A DNA stretch of 64,000 bases from Mesorhizobium sp. ES1-4. GTDB taxonomy: Bacteria > Pseudomonadota > Alphaproteobacteria > Rhizobiales > Rhizobiaceae. This document shows positions 1 to 9,471 of this stretch, piece after piece; within the stretch, counting starts at the first letter, position 1, and each line of letters starts with the position of its first letter. The DNA is taken from contig NZ_JAIUGV010000005.1 in assembly GCF_020164745.1 (NCBI RefSeq), positions 124,001 through 188,000 of the forward strand, given 5' to 3'. The notes beneath the pieces were generated by a model. The model was not told where the DNA came from, searched no databases, and was given only the letters and a program-made list of their open reading frames with translations. A program made the translations under genes and the position numbers.

Positions 1-705
1 ATAGCGCAGCCAGTGCTCCTCGCGCACAATCTGGCGGCCGAGCTTGTGCTGCTCGCGCTCTTCCTCTTCCAGCACCAGGTCGCGCCATTCCTCGAAATGG
101 CCAAATCCCTTGTCCAGCCTGCGGGTCTGGCCACGGTCGAGCCAGACGGTGGCGCGCGAAACGCGTTCGAGGAAGCGGCGGTCGTGCGAAATCACGATGA
201 GCGCCGAAGAGGTCCGGACGAGCTCTTCTTCCAGCCATTCGATAACAGACAGATCGAGATGGTTAGTCGGCTCATCAAGCAGCAGGATATCGGGCTCGGG
301 CGCCATGACGCGGGCAAGAGCGGCGCGCCGGGCCTCGCCGCCGGACAGGTCGCCCGGCCGTTCCTCGCCCGACAGGCCGAGATGCTCCATCAGGTAGCTG
401 GCGCGGTAGGTGTCGTCGGCCGGCCCGAGCCCTGCCTCGACATAGGCGCGCACAGTGGCAAAGCCGTCCATGTCCGGCATTTGCGGCAGATAACGCACCG
501 TTGCCGAAGGCTGGCGGAACACCTCGCCGTCCTGCGGTTCGATCAGGCCGGCGGCGATCTTGAGCAGCGTCGACTTGCCGGACCCGTTGCGGCCGACCAG
601 TGCGATCTTGTCGCCGGCCGAAGCGGTCAAGGCGGCGCCGTCGAGCAGCGGCGTGCCGCCGAAGGTCAGTCTTATCCCGTCGAGATTGAGAAGAGGCGGG
701 GCCAT
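1..705 (-). CDS. ABC-F family ATP-binding protein, 3' part outside window
   Basis: First 235 codons of a cytoplasmic ABC-F type ATPase (tandem ABC domains without membrane segments; the family acts on ribosomes in translation or antibiotic protection). Domain 1 is complete: Walker A GRNGSGKST at residues 38-46, signature LSGGEARRAAL from residue 120, Walker B ILLLDEPTNHLDL near 140-152. The EPTNHLDL form is typical of ABC-F. Translation then enters the charged linker (EEEEREQHKLGRQ) before the window edge cuts the gene. The ATG lies 1 bp beyond the stop of the thiamine pyrophosphokinase gene, so the two are probably co-transcribed. Which ABC-F subgroup (Uup, EttA, YheS, YbiT) cannot be decided without the C-terminal half. 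Confidence 0.9.
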   Translation of the reverse strand, partial: MAPPLLNLDGIRLTFGGTPLLDGAALTASAGDKIALVGRNGSGKSTLLKIAAGLIEPQDGEVFRQPSATVRYLPQMPDMDGFATVRAYVEAGLGPADDTYRASYLMEHLGLSGEERPGDLSGGEARRAALARVMAPEPDILLLDEPTNHLDLSVIEWLEEELVRTSSALIVISHDRRFLERVSRATVWLDRGQTRRLDKGFGHFEEWRDLVLEEEEREQHKLGRQIVREEHWLRY

Positions 706-706
706 G

Positions 707-1351
707 TCAGCTTTCGGGCAATGGATGGGGATGGGCGAGCAGCAGCGCGCGGCCGTGGCCCAGCGCGATGTCGAGGCGGCCCTTGACCTCATTGGAAATG
801 GTCAGCGACGAGCCGAAAGCCACCTTGACCCTGTCGAGCGGCCATTTGGCGCCGGTGACGGTCAGGCCGGAGAGTTCGGAAAAGCCGAGAATCGAAAACA
901 GCGTGCCGTCGGGATAATCGAAGCCGGCCCTGCCTAGCAGCAAGGGGACGCCTTCCTGGGCGCCGCTGGTCAAAAGCACATCCGTTCCGGCCTCGGCCAG
1001 CCGCAGGCCAAGCGCCAGATGCAGGAAGGCGTGGTCGGCGCGCTTGCCGCCGAAGGCGCCCGCCAGCACAAGGCGGGTCGCGCCGCGCTCCAGTGCGGCT
1101 GCTATCGCCAGTTCGCCGTCGGTCTTGTCCTTTTCCGCCGGAAAGGTTTGGCGCGGCACGGCGGCGAGGTCGGCTGGGAGACCAGCCGGTACCGAATCGA
1201 AATCTCCGACCCAAAGTTCCGGCACAAGGCCAAGCAACCTTGCATGGCCGATGCCGGCGTCGGCGGCGATGACGCGCGAGCCTTCGACCTGGCGGTCGAG
1301 CCGGGGCGTGCGGATGAGATCGCCGCCAAGCAGAATGGTGAATGTGCTCAT
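707..1351 (-). CDS. thiN: Thiamine diphosphokinase (thiamine pyrophosphokinase)
   Basis: Cytoplasmic enzyme that converts thiamine plus ATP to thiamine diphosphate plus AMP. The 214-residue length is normal for the bacterial TPK family. Recognisable parts are the N-terminal segment ending [25 protein letters not shown] (shown here only as landmarks AADAG and GDFDS), the Lys/Asp-rich [11 protein letters not shown] segment, and GGKRADH in the middle; these build the ATP- and thiamine-binding sites. It is divergent from the riboswitch-controlled thiamine transporter thiBPQ, so import and activation genes are adjacent. The riboswitch is on the opposite strand and does not lie in this gene's leader. 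Confidence is high from motifs and context together. Confidence 0.9.
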   Translation of the reverse strand: MSTFTILLGGDLIRTPRLDRQVEGSRVIAADAGIGHARLLGLVPELWVGDFDSVPAGLPADLAAVPRQTFPAEKDKTDGELAIAAALERGATRLVLAGAFGGKRADHAFLHLALGLRLAEAGTDVLLTSGAQEGVPLLLGRAGFDYPDGTLFSILGFSELSGLTVTGAKWPLDRVKVAFGSSLTISNEVKGRLDIALGHGRALLLAHPHPLPES

Positions 1352-1440
1352 ATCCCGTCGCCCTTACCAGCCCGGCACGGGAAACGGAAGGCGGCAAACT
1401 CCCACTTGCGCGGGTCATCGGCCCGGCTTATGTGTCGAAA

Positions 1441-1545
1441 CGCTCTAACGGGGTGCCGGACGCGAATTTCGTGGACCGGCTGAGAGGCAGTCTCGCCAAC
1501 CCGCTGAACCTGATCCGGTTTGTACCGGCGGAGGGATTAGACGTT
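1441..1545 (+). promoter_or_regulatory. TPP riboswitch (THI element) upstream of thiBPQ
   Basis: Contains the conserved THI-box words in order: GGGGTGCC near 1450, CTGAGAGGC near 1480, ACCCGCTGAACCTGATCCGG at about 1499-1518 and GGCGGAGGGA near 1528-1537. These are the P2/P3 and P4/P5 signature segments of the thiamine pyrophosphate aptamer. It sits about 50 bases before the thiB start, which suggests control of ribosome access or early termination when TPP is abundant. I see no clear U-tailed terminator after it, so translational control is the likelier mode (inference). Confidence 0.93.
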
Positions 1546-1596
1546 TCGGACGATCCGACGCCTCAATTCCTTTCAACGCGAACGAAGGAGGCGCCG

Positions 1597-2595
1597 ATGC
1601 GCACGTTTTTATATTCTCTCATCGCAGCCACGGTGGCGACCCTGTCCGGACCGGCTTTGGCCAAGGACAAGCTCACCATCTACACTTATGAGAGTTTCAC
1701 CGCCGACTGGGGTCCCGGTCCCGTGGTCAAGAAGGAATTCGAGGCCGAATGCGGCTGCGATGTCGCGTTCGTCTCGGTCGCCGATGGCGTGGCGCTGCTC
1801 AACCGCGTCAAGCTGGAGGGCGCCTCGACCAAGGCCGATATCGTGCTCGGCCTCGACACCAATCTCACCGCCGATGCAAAGGCCACCGGCCTGTTCGCAC
1901 CGCATGGCGCGGTGAGCGACGTCACGGTGCCGGGCGGCTGGAGCGACGACACTTTCGTCCCCTTCGACTATGGCTATTTCGCCGTCGTCTACGACACCGA
2001 AAAGCTGAAGATGCCGCCGAAAAGCCTGAAGGAGCTGGTCGAGGGCAGTGCCGACGACAAGATCGTCATCCAGGATCCGCGCACCTCGACACCCGGCCTC
2101 GGCCTGCTGTTGTGGGTGAAGTCGGTCTATGGCGACAAGGCGCCGGAGGCCTGGGCCAAGCTCAAGACGAAGGTGCTGACCGTGACGCCGGGCTGGAGCG
2201 AGGCCTATGGACTGTTCACCAAGGGCGAGGCGCCGATGGTGCTGTCCTACACCACCTCGCCGGCCTACCACATGGTCGCCGAGAACACCGAACGCTACCA
2301 GGCCGCGTCCTTCGAGGAGGGCGAGTATCTGCAGATCGAGGTCGCCGGCATCACCACGACCGGAGCCAAGAATCCGCTGGCGCAAAAATTCATGACCTTC
2401 ATGACCGGGCCGAAATTCCAGGATGCCATCCCGGAAACCAACTGGATGTTCCCGGCCGGCAAAACCGACAAGCCGCTCAACCCAGCCTTCGACAAACTGG
2501 TCAAGCCGACCAAGACCTTGCTGTTCAGCCCTGAAGTGGTCGCGGCCAACCGGAAAGCCTGGGTCGATGAATGGCTGGCGGTGATGAGCAAATAG
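1597..2595 (+). CDS. thiB: Thiamine ABC transporter, periplasmic substrate-binding protein
   Basis: Periplasmic binding protein for thiamine/TPP, 332 residues. A Sec signal peptide of about 22 residues ends in GPALA before [12 protein letters not shown]; the TIYTYESF opening and the [12 protein letters not shown] segment are typical of ThiB/TbpA proteins. The start at 1597 is chosen because AAGGAG lies 7-8 bases upstream and because translation from here gives a proper signal peptide; the frame stays open further upstream into the riboswitch, which cannot be coding. First gene of thiBPQ, under the TPP riboswitch. Confidence 0.94.
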   Translation: MRTFLYSLIAATVATLSGPALAKDKLTIYTYESFTADWGPGPVVKKEFEAECGCDVAFVSVADGVALLNRVKLEGASTKADIVLGLDTNLTADAKATGLFAPHGAVSDVTVPGGWSDDTFVPFDYGYFAVVYDTEKLKMPPKSLKELVEGSADDKIVIQDPRTSTPGLGLLLWVKSVYGDKAPEAWAKLKTKVLTVTPGWSEAYGLFTKGEAPMVLSYTTSPAYHMVAENTERYQAASFEEGEYLQIEVAGITTTGAKNPLAQKFMTFMTGPKFQDAIPETNWMFPAGKTDKPLNPAFDKLVKPTKTLLFSPEVVAANRKAWVDEWLAVMSK

Positions 2596-2603
2596 GCAAC
2601 GCG

Positions 2604-4229
2604 ATGGCGCTGGCGCATCCCACGGACCCTCGTGTCGGCGCCGGCATCATGGCGCTTGCCGCAATCGCGCTGCTGATCGGCGGCGCGTTTGCCGGGCTGC
2701 TTGTCGAAGGCGCTGGCGACCTTTCCGGCGCCTGGGCAGCGTTCGATCCGTACCTCCTGCGCGTCGTGCGTTTCACGCTCTGGCAGGCGGCTCTGTCGAC
2801 GCTGCTCTCGGTCGGGCCCGCCCTGTTCGTGGCACGCGCGCTGTCGCGGCATCCCCATTTCCCCGGCCGCGCCTTCATCCTGCAGCTCTTCGCCGTGCCG
2901 CTGGCGCTGCCGGCGATCGTCGCCGCGCTCAGCATCCTAGCGCTCTATGGCCGCGCCGGCTATTTCGCCGGCCTGTTCAGCGCGATTGGCGGCCAGGGCT
3001 GGCCCGGCATCTACGGCCTGTCCGGCATTCTCGTTGCCCATGTCTTCTTCAACCTGCCGTTGGCCACAAGATTGTTCCTGGAGGCACTGCAAACCATTCC
3101 CTCGGACCAGTGGCGGCTGGCGAGCCAGCTCGGCATGGGGGCGCGGCCGGCGTTCCGGCTGATCGAATGGCCGACGCTGCGCGCAGCCTTGCCTGGCGTC
3201 GCCGGACTTGTCTTCATGCTCTGCATCACATCCTTCACCATCGTGCTGACGCTCGGCGGCGGGCCGGCCGCGACCACGCTCGAAGTCGGCATTTACCAGG
3301 CATTGCGCTTCGATTTCGATCCGGCGAGGGCTGTCGCGCTGACATTGCTGCAGATCGGCTTGACCTTCATCGTGGTGCTGGCGCTGGCGCGGCTGGGCGC
3401 CAATGTCACCGGCGACGCCAGCCTGCCGGTCGCGCCGCGCCGCTATCTCTCCGTCGACAGGACCGAGGCCTCGCTGAACGCCACGCTCATCGTTCTGGCT
3501 TCGCTCTTCGTGGCCGGGCCGATGGCGGCGACCGTGGCGGCCGGATTGGGCGCCGATCTCGGCCGGCTGGCCGGCGAGGCCACGGTCCGGCAGGCGACGC
3601 TGACCAGCGCCGTGCTGGCCTTCCTGTCGGCGCTGCTTTCGGTGATGCTCTCGCTGGCGCTGACCGTGGCGCGCCGGGCGCTGGTGCTGAACCGCCGCTC
3701 CGGCCCGAGAACACTGCTCGAACATGCAACCGATACCGGCGCCGGCTTCGTGCTGGTGGTGCCGCCGATCGTCATCGGCGCCGGCTGGTTCCTGCTGCTG
3801 CGCCATGTCGGCGATGTCTTTGCCATCGCCCCGATCATGGTCGTCACGGTAAATGCCGTCATGGCGATGCCTTTCGCGCTGCGCGCCGTCCGTCCCGCCT
3901 ACGATGCGGCAAGCGAGCGTCACGAACGGCTCTGCGCGCAGCTCGGCATTTCCGGCCTGGCAAGGTTGCGGCTTGTCGACTGGCCGTCGCTGCGGCGGCC
4001 GCTCGCCACGGCCTTTGCTTTCGCCATGGCGCTGTCGCTTGGCGATCTCGGCGTCATCGCCTTGTTCGGCAGTGATTCCGTGCAGACATTGCCCTATCTC
4101 CTCCTGGCGCGCATGGGCAGTTACCGCACGCAGGACGCCGCCGGCCTGGCGTTGTTGCTTGGCCTCGTCTGCCTGGCACTGGTGCTGGCCGCGGACCGAC
4201 TGGGAAAGGGGATGGCCCGCGATGTCTGA
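2604..4229 (+). CDS. thiP: Thiamine ABC transporter, fused double permease
   Basis: Inner-membrane permease of the thiamine importer, about 541 residues with two BPD_transp_1 domains in one chain and roughly twelve hydrophobic segments, as usual for ThiP. The two EAA-type cytoplasmic loops that contact the ATPase are visible as LASQLGMG (first half) and LCAQLGIS (second half). The ATG at 2604 is 8 bases after the thiB stop; an in-frame ATG at 2571 would overlap thiB and is less likely. The 3' end overlaps thiQ by 8 bases, indicating translational coupling. Confidence 0.92.
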   Translation: MALAHPTDPRVGAGIMALAAIALLIGGAFAGLLVEGAGDLSGAWAAFDPYLLRVVRFTLWQAALSTLLSVGPALFVARALSRHPHFPGRAFILQLFAVPLALPAIVAALSILALYGRAGYFAGLFSAIGGQGWPGIYGLSGILVAHVFFNLPLATRLFLEALQTIPSDQWRLASQLGMGARPAFRLIEWPTLRAALPGVAGLVFMLCITSFTIVLTLGGGPAATTLEVGIYQALRFDFDPARAVALTLLQIGLTFIVVLALARLGANVTGDASLPVAPRRYLSVDRTEASLNATLIVLASLFVAGPMAATVAAGLGADLGRLAGEATVRQATLTSAVLAFLSALLSVMLSLALTVARRALVLNRRSGPRTLLEHATDTGAGFVLVVPPIVIGAGWFLLLRHVGDVFAIAPIMVVTVNAVMAMPFALRAVRPAYDAASERHERLCAQLGISGLARLRLVDWPSLRRPLATAFAFAMALSLGDLGVIALFGSDSVQTLPYLLLARMGSYRTQDAAGLALLLGLVCLALVLAADRLGKGMARDV

Positions 4230-4998
4230 CAAGGCCGCCGACGGCAAGGGTGTTCCGGTGCGGCTGGACAAGGTTTCGTTTAGTTATGGCGAGGCATTGT
4301 TCGCCTTCGATGTCGAATTCGCCGCGGGAGAAATCACCGCCATCCTGGGGCCGAGCGGCTCGGGAAAGTCGACGCTGCTCAATCTGGTGGCCGGGTTCGA
4401 AACGCCGGGATCCGGCCGCGTGCTGATCGGCGGAGCCGATATCAGCGGCGAGCCGCCGGCCGTGCGGCCGGTGTCGATGGTGTTTCAGGAAAACAATCTT
4501 TTCGCCCATCTTTCCGTCGAGCAGAATGTCGGGCTCGGCCGTTCGCCATCGTTGCGGCTGGCCGATGCCGACCATGCCGATATCGCGGAGGCGCTTGCGC
4601 GCACCGGCCTTGCCGGCAAGGAGAAGCGGCTGCCGCGCGAACTCTCGGGCGGTGAGCGCCAGCGCGTCGCCCTGGCTCGCGTGCTGGTGCGTGACCGCCC
4701 GGTGCTGCTCCTCGACGAACCCTTCGCCTCGCTAGGGCCCGCCCTGCGCGACGACATGCTGGATCTGGTTTCCGGCCTTCATGCCGAGCGTGGCATGACG
4801 GTGCTGTTCGTCACGCACCAGCCGCAGGATGCCCGCCGCGTCGGCCAGAAGGTGGTGTTTCTGGACAACGGCGCCGTCGCCGCCACCGGCACCACGGACG
4901 ATTTCTTTGCCGGGGCTGGTCCGGAGGCGTTCCGGCGCTACATCGGTGCGGGTGCTGGGGATGCCTTATCACGAGATATTGCCCGGAAGCGGACATAA
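4222..4998 (+). CDS. thiQ: Thiamine ABC transporter, ATP-binding protein
   Basis: ATPase of the thiamine importer, 258 residues. Walker [10 protein letters not shown] at 43-51, Q-loop VFQE near 88, signature [11 protein letters not shown] at 141-151, Walker B VLLLDEP at 161-167 and the switch His in FVTHQPQD. The start at 4222 overlaps the thiP stop, and the SDKAADGK opening is followed at once by the first beta-strand of the ABC fold. The frame is open upstream only because it shadows thiP. About 227 bases without a convincing gene follow before the M48 protease. Confidence 0.94.
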   Translation: MSDKAADGKGVPVRLDKVSFSYGEALFAFDVEFAAGEITAILGPSGSGKSTLLNLVAGFETPGSGRVLIGGADISGEPPAVRPVSMVFQENNLFAHLSVEQNVGLGRSPSLRLADADHADIAEALARTGLAGKEKRLPRELSGGERQRVALARVLVRDRPVLLLDEPFASLGPALRDDMLDLVSGLHAERGMTVLFVTHQPQDARRVGQKVVFLDNGAVAATGTTDDFFAGAGPEAFRRYIGAGAGDALSRDIARKRT

Positions 4999-5225
4999 TT
5001 TACGCTCAAACCGGCCCGAGGCGATGTGGCGCTTGCTTGCCATGACTGGAGTAGTGTGGCTAGGTCCGCTCGAAACCGGTCCGGCGCAGTCCGTGATTTG
5101 CCTACAGCATCCGCCGTACGCCGAGGGTCGCGTACGGAAGTCGTAGCAGTTTATTTGCGCTTGACGTGGTCACGCGCAGGACCTGAAAGGAAGCCGTCCT
5201 GACGATAGGCGTTGACAAGCTACGA

Positions 5226-6695
5226 ATGAATCCGCTGGCGCGCTTTCTGGCGCTGGCGGGTTTTGCCGTGGCGCTGGCAAGCTGCCAGATGTTCACACCT
5301 CCGGAGATCCAGGAATCCGGCTTCCAGCCGTCCGACAAGCCGATCACGGTCGACAATGTCGCCGCCAACAACAAGCTCGCGGAACTCGCCAAGGCACAGC
5401 ATCCGCGCATCCTGGCGACCTATGGCGGCGAGTATTCCGATCCCAAGCTCGAGCGCATGGTCGCCAAGGTCGTCGGCAACCTGACCGTGGTCTCGGCGAA
5501 CCCGACCCAGACTTATCGCATCACCATCCTCAATTCGCCCAACGTCAACGCCTTCGCGCTGCCGGGCGGCTATCTCTACATAACGCGCGGCCTCTTGGCG
5601 CTGGCTAATGATTCGTCCGAGCTTGCCGCCGTCATCGCGCACGAGATGGGCCACGTCACGGCCAATCATGGCTTGCAGCGCCAGCAACTGGAAGCCGAGG
5701 AGGGCCTGGCGACGAAGGTGGTCTCGGATGTGCTTGGCGACAGCCCGACAGCCAAGGCGGCGCTTATCCGTGGCAAGCTCCGGCTGGCGCAGTTCTCGCG
5801 AAACCAGGAACTGGAGGCGGACGCCATCGGCATCAAGTCGATCGGCGAGGCCGGCTATGACCCTTATGCCGCCGGCCGCTTTCTGCAGTCGATGTCGGCC
5901 TACACCGATTTCCGCTCGATCAGCGGCGCCACGGACCCCAGCCTCGACTTCCTGGCCACGCATCCCAGCACGCCCCAGCGCATTGATCTGGCGCAGCGCC
6001 ACGCCCGCCAGTTCGGCGCGCCCGGCGTGGGCACGCGCGACCGCGATTCCTTCCTCGCCGGCATAGACGGCCTGCTCTATGGCGACACGCCCGATGAAGG
6101 CTATGTGCGCGGCGAGACCTTCTTGCATCCGCGCCTTGGCGTGTCGTTCACGGTGCCGGACGGTTTCGTCATCGACAATTCGGCGGCGGCGGTTACGGCA
6201 ACCGGGCCCGGCGACATCGCCATCCGCTTTGACGGCGTGTCGATCGACAAGAACCGTGCCTTGACCGACTATATCAGAAGCGGCTGGGTGGCTGGCCTCG
6301 ACGACAGCACCGTCAAGCAGGAAACGATCAACGGCAACGAGGCTGCGACGGCGCATGCAGGCGCGTCAGGCTGGCAGTTCGACATCGCGGTGATCCGCGC
6401 CGGCGGCCAGGTCTACCGGTTGCTGACCGCGGCCCCCTCCGCCAGCACTTCGCTGGACACGGTGGCGCGCTCGGTCAGCGGCTCCTTCCGCATCCTGAGC
6501 CCGGCTGAAAAAGCGGCGCTGAAGCCACTGCATATTCGTGTGCTCACCGTGCAGCCGGGACAGACCATGGGCTCGCTTGCCGCGCAGATGGTGGGCGTCG
6601 ACCGCAAGCTCGACCTGTTCCGGGTGCTCAACGCGCTGTCGCCGGGGGCCGCTGTTTCGGCCGGCGACAAGGTCAAGATCGTTACCGACAAATAA
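5226..6695 (+). CDS. M48 family metalloprotease, lipoprotein with LysM-like tail
   Basis: Predicted cell-envelope zinc protease of 489 residues related to BepA/LoiP-type M48 peptidases, which act in outer-membrane protein quality control. N-terminal lipoprotein signal with lipobox LASC (Cys20). Zinc site HEMGH at 139-143, with the third ligand in ELEAD at 195-199. The last ~50 residues (VLTVQPGQTMGSLAAQM ... GDKVKIV) look like a LysM-type peptidoglycan-binding module. Convergent with rpoH2, 14 bases between the stops, so envelope stress and heat-shock control could be linked, but the sequence does not prove it. Confidence 0.88.
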   Translation: MNPLARFLALAGFAVALASCQMFTPPEIQESGFQPSDKPITVDNVAANNKLAELAKAQHPRILATYGGEYSDPKLERMVAKVVGNLTVVSANPTQTYRITILNSPNVNAFALPGGYLYITRGLLALANDSSELAAVIAHEMGHVTANHGLQRQQLEAEEGLATKVVSDVLGDSPTAKAALIRGKLRLAQFSRNQELEADAIGIKSIGEAGYDPYAAGRFLQSMSAYTDFRSISGATDPSLDFLATHPSTPQRIDLAQRHARQFGAPGVGTRDRDSFLAGIDGLLYGDTPDEGYVRGETFLHPRLGVSFTVPDGFVIDNSAAAVTATGPGDIAIRFDGVSIDKNRALTDYIRSGWVAGLDDSTVKQETINGNEAATAHAGASGWQFDIAVIRAGGQVYRLLTAAPSASTSLDTVARSVSGSFRILSPAEKAALKPLHIRVLTVQPGQTMGSLAAQMVGVDRKLDLFRVLNALSPGAAVSAGDKVKIVTDK

Positions 6696-6709
6696 GTGCT
6701 GTTACGGGA

Positions 6710-7573
6710 TTAGGCGGCAGTCGCCATGAATTCCGGGTTCTGCTTCACCAGCGCGACCTTGAGCTTTTCCATGGCACGCACCTCGATCTGGCGGACGCGT
6801 TCCTTGGAAATGCCGAGCGTCTCGCCAAGTGCCTCCAGCGTTGCGCCCTCGTCGGTCAGCCGGCGTTCCTCGATGATGCGGAGTTCGCGGGCGTTGAGAG
6901 CGGCGAGAGCTGCTTTCAACCATAGCGCACGGCGCGCGACGTCGATCTTGTTGCCGACAATCTCGTCGGGCAGGGGATCGTCCGAGACCAGGAAGTCCAT
7001 CCGCTCGGTGGCACCCGCATCGTCGGCAAGCGGCACGTTGAGCGAGGAGTCGGGGGCCGAAAGCCGTGAATCCATCATCTCTACATCAGCTTCGGAAACC
7101 CCGAGTGCAACCGACACCTCGCGGTAGAGCGTCTCGTTGGAGAGCGGTTCGGCCCCGTTCGCGAGCCGGGCACGCAAGCGCCGGAGATTGAAAAACAGGG
7201 CCTTTTGCGCCGAACTGGTGCCTCCGCGCACGATCGACCAGTTGCGCAGGATGTAATCCTGCATCGAAGCGCGAATCCACCACGTCGCGTAAGTCGAAAA
7301 CCGCACCTCGCGCTCGGGCTCGAAGCGGGCGGCGGCCTCCAGCAGACCGACATGGCCTTCCTGGATCAGGTCGCCGAGCGGCAGGCCGTAATGACGAAAT
7401 TTCGAGGCCATTGAAATGACCAGGCGCATATGGGCGACAGTAATGCTGTGCAACGCGTTCTGGTCGTTGTCCTCTTTCCAGAGCAATGCCAGCCGGTGCT
7501 CCTCGTCGCGCTCGAGATACGGAGCCCTCATTGCCGCGCGGACCATGACCCGACCTGCCGTGTCTTCCATCAT
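6710..7573 (-). CDS. rpoH: RNA polymerase sigma factor RpoH (sigma-32), RpoH2-type
   Basis: Alternative sigma factor of 287 residues. Region 2 contains DLIQEGHVGLLEA (core binding) and FSTYATWWIRA (-10 recognition and melting). The RpoH box QKALFFNLR at 123-131 is diagnostic for heat-shock sigma factors. Region 4 ends in TLEALGETLGISKERVRQIE. The ATG at 7573 is preceded by AGGAG about 8 bases upstream; the next codon is also ATG. Sequence style (RAAM.APYL..EEE at the N-terminus) resembles rhizobial RpoH2 rather than RpoH1, from memory. Rhizobial RpoH2 is usually linked to general or oxidative stress. Confidence 0.9.
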   Translation of the reverse strand: MMEDTAGRVMVRAAMRAPYLERDEEHRLALLWKEDNDQNALHSITVAHMRLVISMASKFRHYGLPLGDLIQEGHVGLLEAAARFEPEREVRFSTYATWWIRASMQDYILRNWSIVRGGTSSAQKALFFNLRRLRARLANGAEPLSNETLYREVSVALGVSEADVEMMDSRLSAPDSSLNVPLADDAGATERMDFLVSDDPLPDEIVGNKIDVARRALWLKAALAALNARELRIIEERRLTDEGATLEALGETLGISKERVRQIEVRAMEKLKVALVKQNPEFMATAA

Positions 7574-7845
7574 AAGGCGCTCCTGGTTCAGGCGGTGCGG
7601 ATGACAGGCCCGGCTTGAAATGACGGCGCCGCGCCCTACAACAGCCAAACTGCCATGCGCGGGAAAGGTTCCGCTGGCGCGGGCGGGCGGTCTACGACGA
7701 CCGGGCAATTACGGTACGACTGCCCGGAAGGGTAATGCGGCAAGATTGCTCCTGCTGGAGTATTTGATTTCTGAAAACAGCCCTGTTTGGAATGTAATTC
7801 CTTATTTTTCCGAGCTGCATCTGTCATTTTCCACCCTCACAGCAT

Positions 7846-7860
7846 GCCTGATGATCAGGC
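7846..7860. promoter_or_regulatory. Perfect palindrome before cystine-type ABC operon
   Basis: GCCTGATGATCAGGC is an inverted repeat with 6-base arms and a 3-base spacer. It ends 21 bases before the start codon of the substrate-binding protein. Position and symmetry suit a repressor operator, but no regulator gene is adjacent and the binding protein is unknown. Confidence 0.4.
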
Positions 7861-7881
7861 CAAGGACGGGATCACATAAAA

Positions 7882-8655
7882 ATGAAATGGCTCAAGTCGC
7901 TTATCATCGCCGGAACGCTGCAGGCCCTGGCGGTCGCATCGGGCCATGCCGGCGCCAATCTCGACCAGATCAAGCAGGCCGGCGTCATCAAGATCGGTAC
8001 GGAAGGCACCTACGCGCCCTTCACCTACCATGATGCCTCCGGAGCGCTGGTCGGCTTCGACGTCGAAATCGCCAAGGCGATCGCCGACAAGCTCGGCGTC
8101 AAGGCGGAGTTCCTCGAAGGCAAGTGGGACGGCCTGATCGCCGGCCTCGACGTCAAGCGATATGACGCCGTCATCAACGAAGTCGGCATCACGGATGCCC
8201 GCAAGGCCAAGTACGCTTTCTCCGATCCCTACATCGCCTCCAAGGCGGTGCTGATCGTGCGCGGCGACAACACCGACATCAAGAGCTTCGCCGACCTCAA
8301 GGGCAAGAAGGCGGCGCAGTCGCTGACCTCCAATTTCGGCAAGCTGGCCGAATCGAATGGCGCCGAATTGGTCGGCACCGATGGCTTCGACCAGTCGATC
8401 CAGCTGCTTTTGACCGGCCGTGCCGACGCCACCATCAACGACAGCCTGTCGTTCCTCGACTTCAAGAAGCACAAGCCTGACGCCAATGTGAAGATCGCCG
8501 CCCAGGAAGAGAATGCCGATTATTCCGGGGTCATCGTGCGCAAGGGCGATCCGGAGCTGGTCGCGGCGATCAACAAGGCGCTGGCCGACATCAAGGCCGA
8601 CGGCACCTACCAGAAGATCGCGGACACCTATTTCGGCCAGGACGTCTCGAAGTAA
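7882..8655 (+). CDS. Amino-acid ABC transporter substrate-binding protein, cystine type
   Basis: Periplasmic SBP_bac_3 protein of 257 residues. Signal peptide of ~23 residues ends ASGHA. The family opening GVIKIGTEGTYAPFTYHD, the DVEIAKAIADKLG segment and the C-terminal ...KIADTYFGQDV match cystine/polar amino-acid binding proteins (FliY/TcyA type). It is the first gene of a three-gene importer with the permease and ATPase that follow. The actual ligand cannot be fixed from sequence; cystine is the best family guess. Confidence 0.87.
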   Translation: MKWLKSLIIAGTLQALAVASGHAGANLDQIKQAGVIKIGTEGTYAPFTYHDASGALVGFDVEIAKAIADKLGVKAEFLEGKWDGLIAGLDVKRYDAVINEVGITDARKAKYAFSDPYIASKAVLIVRGDNTDIKSFADLKGKKAAQSLTSNFGKLAESNGAELVGTDGFDQSIQLLLTGRADATINDSLSFLDFKKHKPDANVKIAAQEENADYSGVIVRKGDPELVAAINKALADIKADGTYQKIADTYFGQDVSK

Positions 8656-8790
8656 TTTCAGGAAGAGGGCCGGCTGCCGGTCCTCGCAATATCGAGCGGC
8701 GAGCGTCTTTGACGGCTCGCCGCTTTTGTCGTGATATGGCTGACGCATTCGCGCTTCGATGACGCCGCTCGTCCATCCGGAGGATACTTC

Positions 8791-9471
8791 GTGCCGCACT
8801 GGCTGCAACTGATGCTGGATTCGCTGCCCTCGCTGCTGTGGGCCGCGTTGATCTTCACCGTGCCACTGACGCTACTGTCTTTCGTGCTTGGGCTGACGGT
8901 GGGGCTGGGCGCGGCGCTCGGCCGGTTGTTTGGCCCGAAGCCCGTGGTGGCGCTCGTGCGCTTCTATGTGTGGATATTCCGCGGCACGCCGCTGCTGGTG
9001 CAACTGTTCCTGATCTTCTACGGCCTGCCTTCGGTCGGCATCCTGCTCGACGCCTTTACCGCTGCGCTGATCGGCTTCACGCTCAACATCGGCGCCTACA
9101 CGTCGGAGATCATCCGCGCGGCGATAGGCTCGGTGCCGAAAGGCCAGTGGGAAGCCGCCTATTCGATCGGCATGACCTGGAGCCAGGCGATGCGGCGCAC
9201 CATCCTGCCGCAAGCCGGCCGGGTGGCGGTGCCGCCGCTCTCGAACACCTTCATCTCGCTGGTCAAGGACACGTCGCTGGCCGCCGCGATAACCGTGCCG
9301 GAGATGTTCCAGGCGGCGCAGCGCATTGTCGCCACCACCTATGAGCCATTGATCCTCTATGTCGAGGCGGCGATCCTCTATCTGGCGATGAGCTCGGTGC
9401 TTTCGGCCTTGCAGACGCGGCTGGAGGGGCGGCTTAACCGCTATGGCGGCTTCCTGGAGGCACGCTCATGA
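8791..9471 (+). CDS. Amino-acid ABC transporter permease, cystine type
   Basis: Inner-membrane permease of the His/Glu/Gln/Arg family, 226 residues with about five hydrophobic segments. Family landmarks are YVWIFRGTPLLVQLF, the EAA loop EAAYSIGMTWSQAMRRTILPQA and SLVKDTSLAAAI. A GTG start at 8791 is preferred because GGAGG precedes it by about 8 bases; an in-frame ATG at 8731 would add 20 polar residues. The gene is 136 bases after the binding protein and overlaps the ATPase gene by 4 bases. Confidence 0.88.
   Translation: MPHWLQLMLDSLPSLLWAALIFTVPLTLLSFVLGLTVGLGAALGRLFGPKPVVALVRFYVWIFRGTPLLVQLFLIFYGLPSVGILLDAFTAALIGFTLNIGAYTSEIIRAAIGSVPKGQWEAAYSIGMTWSQAMRRTILPQAGRVAVPPLSNTFISLVKDTSLAAAITVPEMFQAAQRIVATTYEPLILYVEAAILYLAMSSVLSALQTRLEGRLNRYGGFLEARS

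Noticed and set aside
5024-5146. 40-codon frame (MWRLLAMTGV...) between thiQ and the M48 gene
   Set aside because: No ribosome site and no family match; too short to support.
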